Below, in pieces: positions 1 to 8,603 of a stretch of 13,347 nt of DNA. Source of the DNA: Terriglobia bacterium. Its GTDB lineage: Bacteria; Acidobacteriota; Terriglobia; UBA7540. The position numbers were made by a program, and so were the translations under genes. The notes under the pieces were generated by a model that saw only the letters and a list, made by a program, of their open reading frames with translations, was not told the origin of the DNA and did not search any database. Location of the stretch: assembly GCA_030040515.1 (NCBI GenBank), contig JASHTO010000047.1, positions 1 through 13,347 on the forward strand, given 5' to 3'. Each line of letters begins with the position of its first letter. Within the stretch, counting starts at the first letter, position 1.

Positions 1-299
1 TCTCCCATCCCGCCGTGGCCAATGAATCGGGTGATTTGAAAGCGCCCGGAGAGGATTTCCCCGGGTGAGAAGGTAAGCAAACTGCTGCCGTCCGTCCCAT
101 TGGTCTCCAGGAACTGGGCTGGACCCGATTCCAGGAAAGTGCCCGCGCGGCGGTCGTGGTCAAGCAGCGCCTCCACGTCCGAGCGTAGGGAGGTGTCTCC
201 CCCGCAGGCGTCCTCAAGGTACGCAGCGCGGCTTTCCGGCGCGAGATCCAACGCGTGCTCAAAGAGCTCCTTGATTTTTTCCCAGCGTTCCCGGTCCAT
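1..299 (-). CDS. Serine/threonine protein kinase, N-terminal part (runs off the left edge)
   Basis: Reading the reverse strand from the ATG at 299 gives 99 codons, open to the window edge. Residues 1-55 are a helical lead-in of the kind that precedes many acidobacterial PknB-like kinases (MDRERWEKIKELFEHALDLA...). Residues 80-99 open the kinase domain, with GEILSGRFQITRFIGHGGMG containing the glycine-rich ATP-binding loop (IGHGGMG). The catalytic lysine and later motifs lie outside the window. The gene starts 31 bp after the sigma-factor stop on the same strand, so the two probably form one operon. No clear Shine-Dalgarno sequence precedes the ATG. By family knowledge, such kinases are often membrane-anchored receptors with C-terminal sensor repeats; that part is not visible here. 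Confidence 0.85.
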   Translation of the reverse strand, partial: MDRERWEKIKELFEHALDLAPESRAAYLEDACGGDTSLRSDVEALLDHDRRAGTFLESGPAQFLETNGTDGSSLLTFSPGEILSGRFQITRFIGHGGMG

Positions 300-330
300 A
301 TTGGTTTGCGGCGGTGTTGTCGTGTCTCGG

Positions 331-894
331 CTAACGGTTGATTTCCTGGTGCAGCCAGGCGCGCGCCATCGTCCACTCGCGTTTCACCGTTCGGGATGAA
401 ACACTCAGAATCTCCGCGATCTCTTCAAAGTTCAGCCCGGCGAAGAACTTCATTTCCACAATCCTGCTCTGGCGCTCGTCCTGTTGCTCAAGGCGATTCA
501 GAACCTCGTCAAGCGCCAGCATCTCCGCGGATTTGCCCTCCGCGTAGACCAGGCCCTTATCGACGTCGATTTTTTCGAATGACGCTCCACGTTTGTGAGC
601 CTGATGCCGACGGGCATGATCCACCAGAACCTGGCGCATGACGCGAGCGGCCACGGCAAAGAAGTGCGCTCGATCCTGCCAGTCCGGCTGGTTAGAGCCC
701 GCCAGGCGTAGGAAGGCTTCGTGAACCAAAGCAGTGGGAGAAAGTGTATGGTTGCGGCGCTCGCGCTTGAGGTTGTTCTGAGCCAGCCGCCGAAGTTCCC
801 CATAGACGGCGGCCATTAATTCGCCTTCGGCTTCGTGATCTCCCTGCCGAAATCGGCCCAAAAGTTGGGTAATTTTGCCCGGCTGGTGCGACAT
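331..894 (-). CDS. ECF-type RNA polymerase sigma factor (sigma-70 family, acidobacterial/planctomycete type)
   Basis: This 187-aa protein has the two-domain layout of extracytoplasmic-function sigma factors. A sigma-2 region spans about residues 20-105, including TALVHEAFLRLAG and the -10-recognition helix with HFFAVAARVMRQVLVDHARR. A sigma-4 helix-turn-helix lies at about 130-185 (GLNFEEIAEILSVSSRTVKR). The length and the motifs fit the ECF group often annotated as Sig-70_X6 or SigK-like in Acidobacteria. It should direct RNA polymerase to a specific regulon. The kinase gene directly downstream suggests control by phosphorylation rather than by a classical anti-sigma factor, since no anti-sigma gene is visible. 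The ATG at 894 is favoured because MSHQPGKITQLL is the usual start of the family. Confidence 0.93.
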   Translation of the reverse strand: MSHQPGKITQLLGRFRQGDHEAEGELMAAVYGELRRLAQNNLKRERRNHTLSPTALVHEAFLRLAGSNQPDWQDRAHFFAVAARVMRQVLVDHARRHQAHKRGASFEKIDVDKGLVYAEGKSAEMLALDEVLNRLEQQDERQSRIVEMKFFAGLNFEEIAEILSVSSRTVKREWTMARAWLHQEINR

Positions 895-1154
895 CTACAA
901 CTGCCCCGTGGAATTTTTAGCCTGTACCGTTATTCGCTTGTATCCTGTAGTGCGTCCATTGTAGCACGTCCATTTCGCCTGAGTCCCCAAAAAAAGCATT
1001 TAAAGGCACCGCCCCTTGGGCAACGCTCATGGCCGGAATTCCTGTGCCAGGCTGAAAAACCTCATCAATTCGTGTGTCCCTTTTTGTCCGCTTTTCGCGC
1101 ATTACAATAGTAGAGGCAGGTGGGGTGACTCTCCCCCTCAAATGTGCCGGTTTG

Positions 1155-1182
1155 TTGAGACTTTGAGGTTGACGTGTACAAA
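1155..1182 (+). promoter_or_regulatory. Candidate sigma-70 promoter for the secreted repeat protein
   Basis: TTGAGA at 1155-1160 is 5/6 to the -35 consensus. TACAAA at 1177-1182 is 4/6 to the -10 consensus, with a 16-bp spacer. It points at the gene starting at 1325, leaving a leader of about 135 nt. The match is ordinary, and a promoter for an ECF factor would look different, so this is only a candidate. Confidence 0.28.
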
Positions 1183-1194
1183 GATTCAGATCTG

Positions 1195-1253
1195 CCCCCC
1201 GTTAGGGCTGTGCCAGGGGGGGTGTCCCAAAGCCTGAAAATTGAAAATGGGAC
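1195..1253 (+). promoter_or_regulatory. Two inverted repeats in the 5' leader
   Basis: Six Cs (1195-1200) can pair with the run of seven Gs (1216-1222). GTCCCA (1224-1229) can pair with TGGGAC (1248-1253). Together they would form two consecutive hairpins in the leader of the gene at 1325. No U-run follows, so they are not an intrinsic terminator. I could not match them to a riboswitch family. Confidence 0.35.
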
Positions 1254-1324
1254 GACAACCTTTGAGTTGAAATGCGCTCTACGGGGAGGCAAGGTAGCGG
1301 CAAATCTCGGACGGAGGCTACTTC

Positions 1325-4300
1325 ATGCGCCGGAATTACATCCTGGGCTGGTTCGTCGCGTTTTTCATGCTCGACAGCCTGAGTTTGCAAGCACAACAGG
1401 TCGATTCTGGCGGAGCGGGCAGCGCAAGTACTCCCGGCAGCACCAGCCCGTCCGGTTCCGCGCAGCCGGCCGCAGGAAGCATTCCCCGGCTGGTCAAGTT
1501 TTCCGGGTTGGTGAAGGATGTTGCGGGGAATCCCGCCACGGGCACGGTGGGGCTGACGTTTTCGCTCTACGAATTACCAGAGGGCGGCTCTCCACTATGG
1601 ACGGAGAACCAGAATCTCTCACTTGATGCGCAGGGCCACTACGCAGCGCTGTTGGGCGCAGAATCTCCAGGCGGTTTGCCGCTCGATTTGTTCACCAGCA
1701 GCAAAGCCCTCTGGCTGGGAGTACAGCCGCAGTTGCCCGGAGCAGCCGAGCAGCCGCGCGTGCTGCTGGTGGCCGTGCCGTATGCGCTGAAGTCTTCCGA
1801 TGCCGACACGCTGGGCGGACTACCCGCCTCGGCGTTTATGCTGGCGCCCAGCGCGAATGCGACGGGAAGCGTTGTGGTGCCGAATCTACCGGTGACGCTC
1901 CCAACCCCAGGCCCGACTCCGCCCCCGGGCTCGACCACCGGCGCTGCGGGCAGCGGCATTACAGGCGCAGGGACCACCAACTATGTCGCCATGTTTACGG
2001 GCCGCTCGACGATCGGCAGCTCCTCGATCTACAACAGTTCGACCGGCTGGATCGGCATCACCAACCCGACGGCACCGCTCGACGTAAACGGCTCCGCGCT
2101 CTTTGCCGGAACGCTTAGCGCGCAGAGCATCGAGTTGCCGGCGGCGGGCGCAGCTACGGCCTCGCAAGGTTTCACCTCCAATCCCTTCGACCTGATTGCC
2201 TCGTCATTCAACAGCGCGACGACGGTGGCAACTCCGCAACTCTTCCGCTGGAGGGCGGAACCGCAGGGCAACGATACGGCAAACCCCTCTGCAACCCTCA
2301 ACCTTCAGTACCTTGCGGGGACGGGCACACCGGCGGAAACCGGCCTCTCAATTGCCTCAAACGGCCAAATCAATTTCGCTGCCGGGCAGACTTTCACCGG
2401 TGTCGGCGCGGGCTTGACTGACCTGACGGCGGCGAACATCAGCACCGGCACGGCTGGCATCAACATCTCTGGCAATGCTGCCTCGGCCGCGACCGCCAGC
2501 GGTTTGATCTGCGCGGGGTGCGTGGGCAACGCGCAGTTGGGCGTGAACTTCGCGGGAAGCGCCTCGCAGGGCGGGTCGGCATCGAATGCTTTATTGCTGA
2601 ATGGCCTTGCGGCTTCAGCCTTCCAGCCCGCTGGCTCTTATGCCACCCTCGGCGCCAACACCTTCAACGCGCAACAGACCATCAGCACGGGCGACGTCTC
2701 GATCAGCAATGGAAACCTCAACCTGTCGGCAACCACGGGAGCAAGCGGCGGAGTCATCACCCTGGGCGGTAATCCGTTTGCCCATGCTTTCGGTCCGGCC
2801 AACACGTTCGTGGGACCGAACGCGGGTAATTTCACCATGACGAGGGGCGACAACACTGCGACCGGCGCCGGTGCGTTTGTTTCCAACGCCACAGGCAGCC
2901 TCAACACCGCCAGCGGCGTCGATGCGCTTTCTTCCAACACCGCTGGGATTAACAACACGGCCGATGGCAATGCCGCTCTCGAGAGAAACACCACGGGCCT
3001 CAGCAACACTGCAATCGGCGCTTCGGGAGCAACGTTCGGAGTGAGCGGAGGAAACGCCAGCACCAGCGACGGCGCGGCCGGCGTGCTCGGTGAAGCGAAT
3101 GGAACCTCGGGCGTCACCAGCGGCGTAAGCGGATTTATCAACAGTTCCACGAATGGCGCCGCCGGCGTGAATGGAATCGCCACCAGTTCCACAGGAACCA
3201 TCTATGGCGTGGAGGGGCAGAACGCCAGCAACTCCGGTGCAGGGGTGTTCGGCAACGCCACCAGCGGCACCGGACTTGTGGCCGGTGTGATCGGGTCGAC
3301 AAACAGCAGCACCACGAATGCTTCCGGAGTCCAGGGTTCCGCTCTGGCATCTTCCGGCCAGACGATTGGCGTTTGGGGAATCACCTCAAGCCCGAATGGT
3401 GCGGGCGTTGTGGGTACCGGAACCCAATACGGCGTTACGGGAACCGCCGGAAACGACCAGCCTGGTGCCGCCGCCGTCTATGGAAATGAGACCGCCACCA
3501 CCAGCGGCAATGCAGTCTACGGTGTGGAGGGTACCACATCTAGTTCTGCGACAAACAGCGCCGGGGTCATCGGCAGTGCCAGCGCGACAAGCGGTACTAC
3601 CTATGGTGTGCTGGGACAGACCATGAGCACCACTGGTCCCGCAGCGGGCGTATTCGGCAACGCCAGCGGAGGGGACGGCTTCGTCTATGGGGTTTATGGC
3701 ACCACGAACAGCCCCGGAGGGGTGGGAGTTTTCGGTTCATCCCAGGTAACCGGCGTCTTCGGGGATGCCACCGCAACGTCCGGTTTCGCTGTTGGCGTCC
3801 AGGGATGGACCGCGAGTCCGCAGGGGGTGGCGGGCTGGTTTTGGACCCCCAATGACTCCGGTTACGTCCTGCTAGGTGCCTCTGGCAGTAACTATGCCGC
3901 CGTGTTTTGGGTGGATGCTAGTGGCAATGGGTATTTTTCAGGGAATCTCAACGTTAGCGGCCAGCTGACGAAGGGCAGCGGTTCGTTCAAGATTGACGAT
4001 CCGCTCGACCCCGCCAACAAATATCTCTCCCACTCCTTCGTTGAAAGCCCCGAAATGATGAACGTCGATAACGGCGTCATCCGGCTGGATGACAAGGGAG
4101 AAGCCTGGGTGACTCTGCCGGAATATTCCGAAGCGTTGAACCGCGACTTCCGTTATCAATTGACGTCGGTTGGCGCGCCTGGACCCGACCCTTACATTAC
4201 CGAGGAGGTTTCGCACAACCGCTTCAAGATCGCAGGTGGTAAGCCGGGCGGCAAAGTTTCCTGGCAGGTCACGGGTATTCGCCAGGATGCCTACGCTAAC

Positions 4301-4402
4301 GCCCACCGTATTTCCCAAGAAGAGGTGAAGCCTGCGTCCGAGCAGGGCTACTACCTCCATCCGGAAGTCTTCGGGCAGCCAGCCGAGCGCGGCATCGCCT
4401 AG
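1325..4402 (+). CDS. Secreted tail-fibre-like repeat protein (1025 aa)
   Basis: The start is fixed by GGAGG 7 bp upstream. Residues 1-23 form a signal peptide (MRRNYILGWFVAFFML, with a likely cut after LQA). A conserved N-terminal beta domain spans about 45-165, from RLVKFSGLVKDVAG to VPYALKSSDADTLGG. A low-complexity Pro/Gly/Ser stretch follows at about 185-210. Three 17-residue repeats of NTAxG type occupy 510-560. Residues about 570-840 hold many copies of G-V-x-G, spaced roughly 10-25 residues apart. The C-terminus (about 860-1025) contains GSFKIDDPLDPANKYLSHSF, a domain I recall from many large acidobacterial secreted proteins. The repeats suggest a long beta-solenoid or fibre, probably on the cell surface. 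I see no enzyme motif or sorting signal. Function is unknown; adhesion or a surface-structure role is an inference. Confidence 0.88.
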   Translation: MRRNYILGWFVAFFMLDSLSLQAQQVDSGGAGSASTPGSTSPSGSAQPAAGSIPRLVKFSGLVKDVAGNPATGTVGLTFSLYELPEGGSPLWTENQNLSLDAQGHYAALLGAESPGGLPLDLFTSSKALWLGVQPQLPGAAEQPRVLLVAVPYALKSSDADTLGGLPASAFMLAPSANATGSVVVPNLPVTLPTPGPTPPPGSTTGAAGSGITGAGTTNYVAMFTGRSTIGSSSIYNSSTGWIGITNPTAPLDVNGSALFAGTLSAQSIELPAAGAATASQGFTSNPFDLIASSFNSATTVATPQLFRWRAEPQGNDTANPSATLNLQYLAGTGTPAETGLSIASNGQINFAAGQTFTGVGAGLTDLTAANISTGTAGINISGNAASAATASGLICAGCVGNAQLGVNFAGSASQGGSASNALLLNGLAASAFQPAGSYATLGANTFNAQQTISTGDVSISNGNLNLSATTGASGGVITLGGNPFAHAFGPANTFVGPNAGNFTMTRGDNTATGAGAFVSNATGSLNTASGVDALSSNTAGINNTADGNAALERNTTGLSNTAIGASGATFGVSGGNASTSDGAAGVLGEANGTSGVTSGVSGFINSSTNGAAGVNGIATSSTGTIYGVEGQNASNSGAGVFGNATSGTGLVAGVIGSTNSSTTNASGVQGSALASSGQTIGVWGITSSPNGAGVVGTGTQYGVTGTAGNDQPGAAAVYGNETATTSGNAVYGVEGTTSSSATNSAGVIGSASATSGTTYGVLGQTMSTTGPAAGVFGNASGGDGFVYGVYGTTNSPGGVGVFGSSQVTGVFGDATATSGFAVGVQGWTASPQGVAGWFWTPNDSGYVLLGASGSNYAAVFWVDASGNGYFSGNLNVSGQLTKGSGSFKIDDPLDPANKYLSHSFVESPEMMNVDNGVIRLDDKGEAWVTLPEYSEALNRDFRYQLTSVGAPGPDPYITEEVSHNRFKIAGGKPGGKVSWQVTGIRQDAYANAHRISQEEVKPASEQGYYLHPEVFGQPAERGIA
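2852..3004 (+). repeat. Three 51-bp coding repeats (17-residue NTAxG units)
   Basis: Residues 510-526, 527-543 and 544-560 begin NTATG, NTASG and NTADG, and a partial fourth unit starts with NTAIG. The conserved positions are N1, T2, A3, G5, A8 and an N-T/A-T/A-G near the end. The pattern recalls the head repeats of trimeric surface proteins, but no anchor domain for that secretion type is present. Confidence 0.7.
3035..3850 (+). repeat. G-V-x-G beta repeats within the secreted protein
   Basis: Roughly twenty copies of G-V-x-G or close variants (FGVSG, AGVLG, YGVEG, AGVFG, IGVWG, YGVLG, YGVYG) are separated by Ser/Thr/Asn/Gly-rich spacers. The regularity suggests stacked beta-strand turns. 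The DNA repeats are divergent, so they look old rather than freshly amplified. Confidence 0.65.
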
Positions 4403-4659
4403 GCCAAGAGTCATTGCGACGGCGCGAACCACGCGGCTTCACAAGCCTCGATCACCACGTCTGCGCATTCCCAAGGGGCCGAACCCGAGTCCGCCAACCC
4501 TGTTGAGACGCTCCAGTCGGAGCCTAAGTGAGAGTTTCACACGTGCCCCGGGACAGGACATCTGACGAAGGTGGGGCACGTGACCGAGGACCGCTGTTCG
4601 TAATCGGAATGTGAATATTGCTTCTTATTTAGCAGCCAGTTCGAATCGAGGAGACGACC
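4403..4659. other. 257-bp intergenic region between the two large secreted-protein genes
   Basis: No coding frame is convincing here. The region contains a perfect 10-bp inverted repeat (4540-4549 and 4573-4582). Near its end it holds the Shine-Dalgarno GAGGAG, about 7 bp before the ATG at 4660. The gap is long enough for a separate promoter, so the two genes need not share a transcript. Confidence 0.5.
4540..4582. repeat. 10-bp inverted repeat, CACGTGCCCC / GGGGCACGTG
   Basis: CACGTGCCCC at 4540-4549 and GGGGCACGTG at 4573-4582 are perfectly complementary around a 23-nt loop. No T-run follows on either strand, so it is not a typical intrinsic terminator. It could be a factor-dependent 3' structure for the upstream gene or a binding site for a dimeric regulator of the downstream gene. 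Confidence 0.45.
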
Positions 4660-7600
4660 ATGCTTGAAGCCGGGCCCGCCACGAAGTTTCGGTATCCTTT
4701 TGCCTTGGAGCGTTTTGCAATCTTATTTACCCTTTGCTGGGTTGTGACACTTTCAGGTTGTAGCTTGGGCGGTGGCGGTTCCAGCAGCGGAAGCAGCGGC
4801 AATAGCGGTGGCAGTTCGTCCAGCAATCCGATCTTGACGGCTGCTGTGGCGGCGCAAGGGAATTTCAGCAGCGGCGAGCAGAATGCCACCTACACCATCA
4901 CCGTTTCGAATACCGGTACTGCCGCCACGAGTGGAACGGTGACCCTAACCGGCTCGCCGACTGGATTCACCATTACCTCCATGAGCGGAACCAACTGGCA
5001 GTGCTCCGCATCGACGGCTACCTGCACCTCCACCCTTGCCATTGCACCCGGAGAAGCCTTTCCTCCCATAATCGTTACGGGAAACGTTGGCACGAGCGTC
5101 GGGAACGGCACCACCCTGACGATTCCGGTAAGTCTGTCGGGTGGCGGTCTAACATCGACCGCGAGCTCGTCGGCGACGATCAATGTAGCCGCCCCGGTGA
5201 TGACAATCACCAAATCTCATTCCGGCAATTTCATCCAAGGTCAGCAAGACGCGGTCTATACAGTGACAGTTAAAGATAGCTCGACTGCAGGAGCCACAAG
5301 CGGCAAAGCGGAAGTAATGGAGACACTGCCCTCCGGAGAAACGCTGGTCGCCATGTCAGGGGCAGGCTGGACCTGTCCCGGCGCAGGGGGCGCAAATACT
5401 TGCGACCGTAGCGACCCACTCTTGAGTGGCGCATCCTATCCCGCCATTGCGGTCATCGTGAACGTCGCGACAAACGCGGCCTCGCCCCAGACCAATCAGG
5501 TCAGCGTGTCCGGGGGAGGCATGACGGGTTCGGCTTCCACCACCGACCAGACAACGGTTGTCCCGCCCGCGGCCGGAGCGGATCTCGCTATCGTCACAAC
5601 GCATGGAGCGACGCAGGCGGACCTCGGCAATTTCGGCGCCGGCCTGCAGGGCGTATTCATGCTGGCTGTCAGCAATGTTGGCAGCGCTTCCACAACCGGC
5701 ACCATTACTGTAGCCGATACGCTGCCCTCACAACTCACGTTTGTATCCGCGACGGCGACGGGATGGACTTGCAATTCCTCGGGCCAATCAGTGACCTGCA
5801 CGAACCCCGGGCCGGTTGCTCCCGGAACATCCGCCGCCACTATTCCGTTGGTGGTGAATGTGAGCACTTCCGCACCGGGCAGCATCAGTGACACGGCGAC
5901 CGTAGCAGACTCCGGCGATACGGATACTGCGGATAAGTCCTCCACCGATACGGTGGATGTAATTGCGTCTGCGGCTACAGTCTTAGGAGATGTTCCGGGG
6001 CCGGTGATCTATGCAAGTGGAAACTCTGAAACGGTTTCTGTTACAGTCTCAAACGACCAGGCCAGCGATACGCTGACTCCCGTGCTGACGCTCAGTGGTG
6101 GTGGCGCCTGCACGGCGGCAACGTGCGGGACTCTTGGGAGCGTAACTGGAACACCCGGCTCAGGCAGTTACACAATTTCGTATACCCCTCCCGCAAGCGT
6201 CACCGCGCCGACCAGCATCACGCTCACCATAAGTTCCAGCTTGGCCAACTCCTTCCCCTGCACAAGCCCGTTCGCTGTCAATCCCGCGGGCACGCGCATT
6301 GTCGGCATTTCCGGCACCGGCGCGATTGGCCCAAGGGTTTTGCCAGGCTCACAAACAAGGCAAGGTATGACGGTGACTGTTTATAACGACCCAGGGAGCC
6401 CAGGGCCAGGCGCAGCGATTGAATTGCTGGCTGCCGGTTATGCCTGCCCTGCGGCCGGCAGCGGCACGATCTGTGGGACATTGAGCGTCGGCTCGACCAC
6501 CTCTGGAACCACAACGACTGGAACGACCGGCATTCCGTTCACTGCCACCGGTTTCACGTATACACCCCCGGCATCTATCCCGAATCCGCCTTACGATCGG
6601 CCCATGATTCTCGCCGTCTCAAATGCGGACAACTCGGCGCTTGCACAATCCAACTTCCAGATTACCACGATGGGGACAACGAACCTGGTTATCGGCGAGA
6701 ACTCTCGCTTGAATACGGCACTGACGGGCGCCGCGCCAATTACCATTGGGGCGAGCCTGGGCTCCGATAGTGGGGTCAATAAGACCGTCAATTGGACACT
6801 AACGGCGGGGGGCGCGGATTGCCAACCGGAGTGCGGCTCGCTGGGGACCGCCGCATACACCTGGAACGGCGCGAACGTCTCGGCCAGCATCCCCTATACG
6901 CCGCCAGAGGCGGTTCCAAGCGGTGCAGCCAGTTCGCCGACCATTACCGCAACCTCGGTGGATGTCATCAATGGCGCCCAGCAGACGGACAGCTTCACAT
7001 TTCAAATCGCCGACGGAACCTGCGGCAGCGGCAACAACGGCGTTCTGAACGGGCAATATGCCTTTCTGCTACAGGGAGGAGCCGTGGGGCTGGGCTATGA
7101 GGCATACATCGGGAGTTTCTCGGCGGATGGAAACGGGAACATCACTGGCGGGTCCTGGGACATCAATCGCACCACCGGTTCAATGACCGGCTTGTCCGTT
7201 CTTTCCACCGGAAGTTCGTATTCTGTTGGATCCGACGGCCGCGGCTGCCTGGTGTTGGCGAGTTCCAATGGTGCGGGCGCCACGTTCCGAATCGCTGTAG
7301 GAACACTCTCCAGTGGTGTTGCGACGAAAGGGCAAATGATCCGGTTCGACGACTTTACCGGCACTGGCCAGCGCATGCAGGGTATTCTCATCAAACAGGA
7401 CCCCACCTCATTTGTGAATAGTGCCCTGAATGGCCAATACGTGTTCGGGCAGCAGGGGATTGACGCGACGGGAGGACGCATTGTCACTTCCGGCGTTGCA
7501 ACAGCGAACGGCTCCGGAAGCCTCAGCAACTTTGATCGCGACGTGAACGACAACGGCGAGCTGGACCAGAATGATGCCAGCGGCTCGGGCACATACAGCA

Positions 7601-8421
7601 TTGACACCACCGGGCGGGGAACGGCAACGTTCGTAGACGGTTCTGTGACCAACAACTCCGTCATCTACATGGTAAGTTCATCAGAATTTCTGTCGATGTC
7701 CACGGATGCGCTCGGCCCGAATACGCCGATTTTGAGTGGTGACAATCGTCAGCAGAGCGTGCCGAGCGGCGGCTTCACTCAGAATTCATTGAATGGCAAC
7801 GCATACGTCTTCTCTGCGACCGCCGTCGATCCTTCCAATGGTGGAAACGCTACCCTGGTCGGTCAAATCCAATTCAGCACAGGCGGAGCTGATACGGGAG
7901 TGCAGTACGTGAACGACAACGGAACACTAAGTTCTGCTGAGCCCATCTCCGACATGCTTACGATCGCAGCAAATGGGCGGGCGACAAACTCGGATGGGAG
8001 CTTGGTGTTCTACTTTGCCGGAACCAACTCGGGATTTATCCTGGCGACGAATGTCGCGGCGTTGGGATACGGCCAGCAGCAGACGGGCGGTCCCTTCACG
8101 GCTGCCTCCCTCTCAGGCCAGTATTTCTTCGGGGGCGGCGCGCCTACAATCGGGGCATCCTTTTTCAGCGGAACTGCCACAGCCAATGGCGCTGGCGCGC
8201 TCGCCGGTGATCTTGACGTGCAGACGCCTCTCGGACTGGGTTCTACATCTTTCAGTTACTCCTACTCCGTCACCTCGTCCACAACTGGACAGTTAATGCT
8301 AACTACTACCAATCCGAATTTCAGCGGAGGGCTCGGATTTGTAGTTTCCAGCTCATATATTATATTCATATCGACGGGAACCGATCCCGCAGCACCTGAT
8401 CTCACCATCGGGCAGCAATAG
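4660..8421 (+). CDS. Giant lipoprotein with DUF11-like and LNGQY-type beta repeats (1253 aa)
   Basis: A GAGGAG site about 7 bp upstream supports this start. Residues 17-34 are a lipoprotein signal with the lipobox L-S-G-C; Cys34 would be lipidated. A Gly/Ser linker (35-56) follows. Three tandem DUF11-like Ig-fold domains cover about 57-175, 176-305 and 306-440. Each ends a strand block with a W-x-C segment typical of this repeat (for example TNWQCSAST and TGWTCNSSG). More Ig-like segments with YTPPASV-type turns span about 440-785. Four repeats starting LNGQYAF, LNGQYVF, LNGNAYVF and LSGQYFF fill 796-1253. No catalytic motif is visible. It is probably anchored in the outer membrane and exposed to the periplasm or surface. 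Its role is unknown. Confidence 0.88.
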   Translation: MLEAGPATKFRYPFALERFAILFTLCWVVTLSGCSLGGGGSSSGSSGNSGGSSSSNPILTAAVAAQGNFSSGEQNATYTITVSNTGTAATSGTVTLTGSPTGFTITSMSGTNWQCSASTATCTSTLAIAPGEAFPPIIVTGNVGTSVGNGTTLTIPVSLSGGGLTSTASSSATINVAAPVMTITKSHSGNFIQGQQDAVYTVTVKDSSTAGATSGKAEVMETLPSGETLVAMSGAGWTCPGAGGANTCDRSDPLLSGASYPAIAVIVNVATNAASPQTNQVSVSGGGMTGSASTTDQTTVVPPAAGADLAIVTTHGATQADLGNFGAGLQGVFMLAVSNVGSASTTGTITVADTLPSQLTFVSATATGWTCNSSGQSVTCTNPGPVAPGTSAATIPLVVNVSTSAPGSISDTATVADSGDTDTADKSSTDTVDVIASAATVLGDVPGPVIYASGNSETVSVTVSNDQASDTLTPVLTLSGGGACTAATCGTLGSVTGTPGSGSYTISYTPPASVTAPTSITLTISSSLANSFPCTSPFAVNPAGTRIVGISGTGAIGPRVLPGSQTRQGMTVTVYNDPGSPGPGAAIELLAAGYACPAAGSGTICGTLSVGSTTSGTTTTGTTGIPFTATGFTYTPPASIPNPPYDRPMILAVSNADNSALAQSNFQITTMGTTNLVIGENSRLNTALTGAAPITIGASLGSDSGVNKTVNWTLTAGGADCQPECGSLGTAAYTWNGANVSASIPYTPPEAVPSGAASSPTITATSVDVINGAQQTDSFTFQIADGTCGSGNNGVLNGQYAFLLQGGAVGLGYEAYIGSFSADGNGNITGGSWDINRTTGSMTGLSVLSTGSSYSVGSDGRGCLVLASSNGAGATFRIAVGTLSSGVATKGQMIRFDDFTGTGQRMQGILIKQDPTSFVNSALNGQYVFGQQGIDATGGRIVTSGVATANGSGSLSNFDRDVNDNGELDQNDASGSGTYSIDTTGRGTATFVDGSVTNNSVIYMVSSSEFLSMSTDALGPNTPILSGDNRQQSVPSGGFTQNSLNGNAYVFSATAVDPSNGGNATLVGQIQFSTGGADTGVQYVNDNGTLSSAEPISDMLTIAANGRATNSDGSLVFYFAGTNSGFILATNVAALGYGQQQTGGPFTAASLSGQYFFGGGAPTIGASFFSGTATANGAGALAGDLDVQTPLGLGSTSFSYSYSVTSSTTGQLMLTTTNPNFSGGLGFVVSSSYIIFISTGTDPAAPDLTIGQQ
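7045..8421 (+). repeat. Four C-terminal LNGQY-type repeats of the lipoprotein
   Basis: Repeat starts are at residues 796, 923, 1044 and 1151, so the units are 127, 121 and 107 residues long, with a final unit of about 103. Each opens with L-(N/S)-G-x-Y-x-F, followed by a segment with a D-G-x-G or A-N-G-x-G turn. I recall similar units in many acidobacterial proteins of unknown function. Confidence 0.65.
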
Positions 8422-8603
8422 TTGTACCGAAGTTGCCCACATAGTACGAGTCTCTATGCGAACCTTCTTTTCGGAGTTCGTAAGCAACGAGGAGCGCTTC
8501 GAGGATTCGCCCTTTCTGCTGAAAAACAGATAGGGTAGTTAAACTTTTGTACGATCCTCTACTCGCGGCGAAGGCAGTAAATCCGGCAAACTGTTGAAAT
8601 GTA
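8422..8603. other. Intergenic, host side of the tRNA fragment
   Basis: I see no gene and no clear terminator for the lipoprotein in this stretch. By orientation it would originally have been the sequence just downstream of the intact tRNA gene. Confidence 0.4.

Larger units (their letters stand above)
895..1324. other. 430-bp divergent intergenic region
   Basis: This gap separates the minus-strand sigma factor from the plus-strand secreted repeat protein, so it must hold both promoters. I see no convincing coding frame in it. The part near 1325 contains a candidate plus-strand promoter (1155-1182), a C6/G7 inverted repeat (1195-1200 with 1216-1222) and a six-base stem (1224-1229 with 1248-1253). 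The Shine-Dalgarno GGAGG at 1313-1317 serves the gene at 1325. Confidence 0.6.

Noticed and set aside
1195..1320. Possible riboswitch in the leader of the secreted-protein gene
   Set aside because: The hairpins and purine runs do not match the conserved cores of the classes I can recall, including the cyclic-di-GMP type.
2852..3004. Trimeric autotransporter adhesin
   Set aside because: The head-like repeats are suggestive, but there is no C-terminal membrane anchor or extended signal peptide.
2638..3201. 187-codon minus-strand frame inside the secreted repeat protein
   Set aside because: It is a low-complexity Pro/Val/Ala product, a shadow of the repeats on the other strand.
7095..7664. 189-codon minus-strand frame inside the lipoprotein gene
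   Set aside because: It is a mirror of the repeat-coding strand, with no ribosome site or motif.
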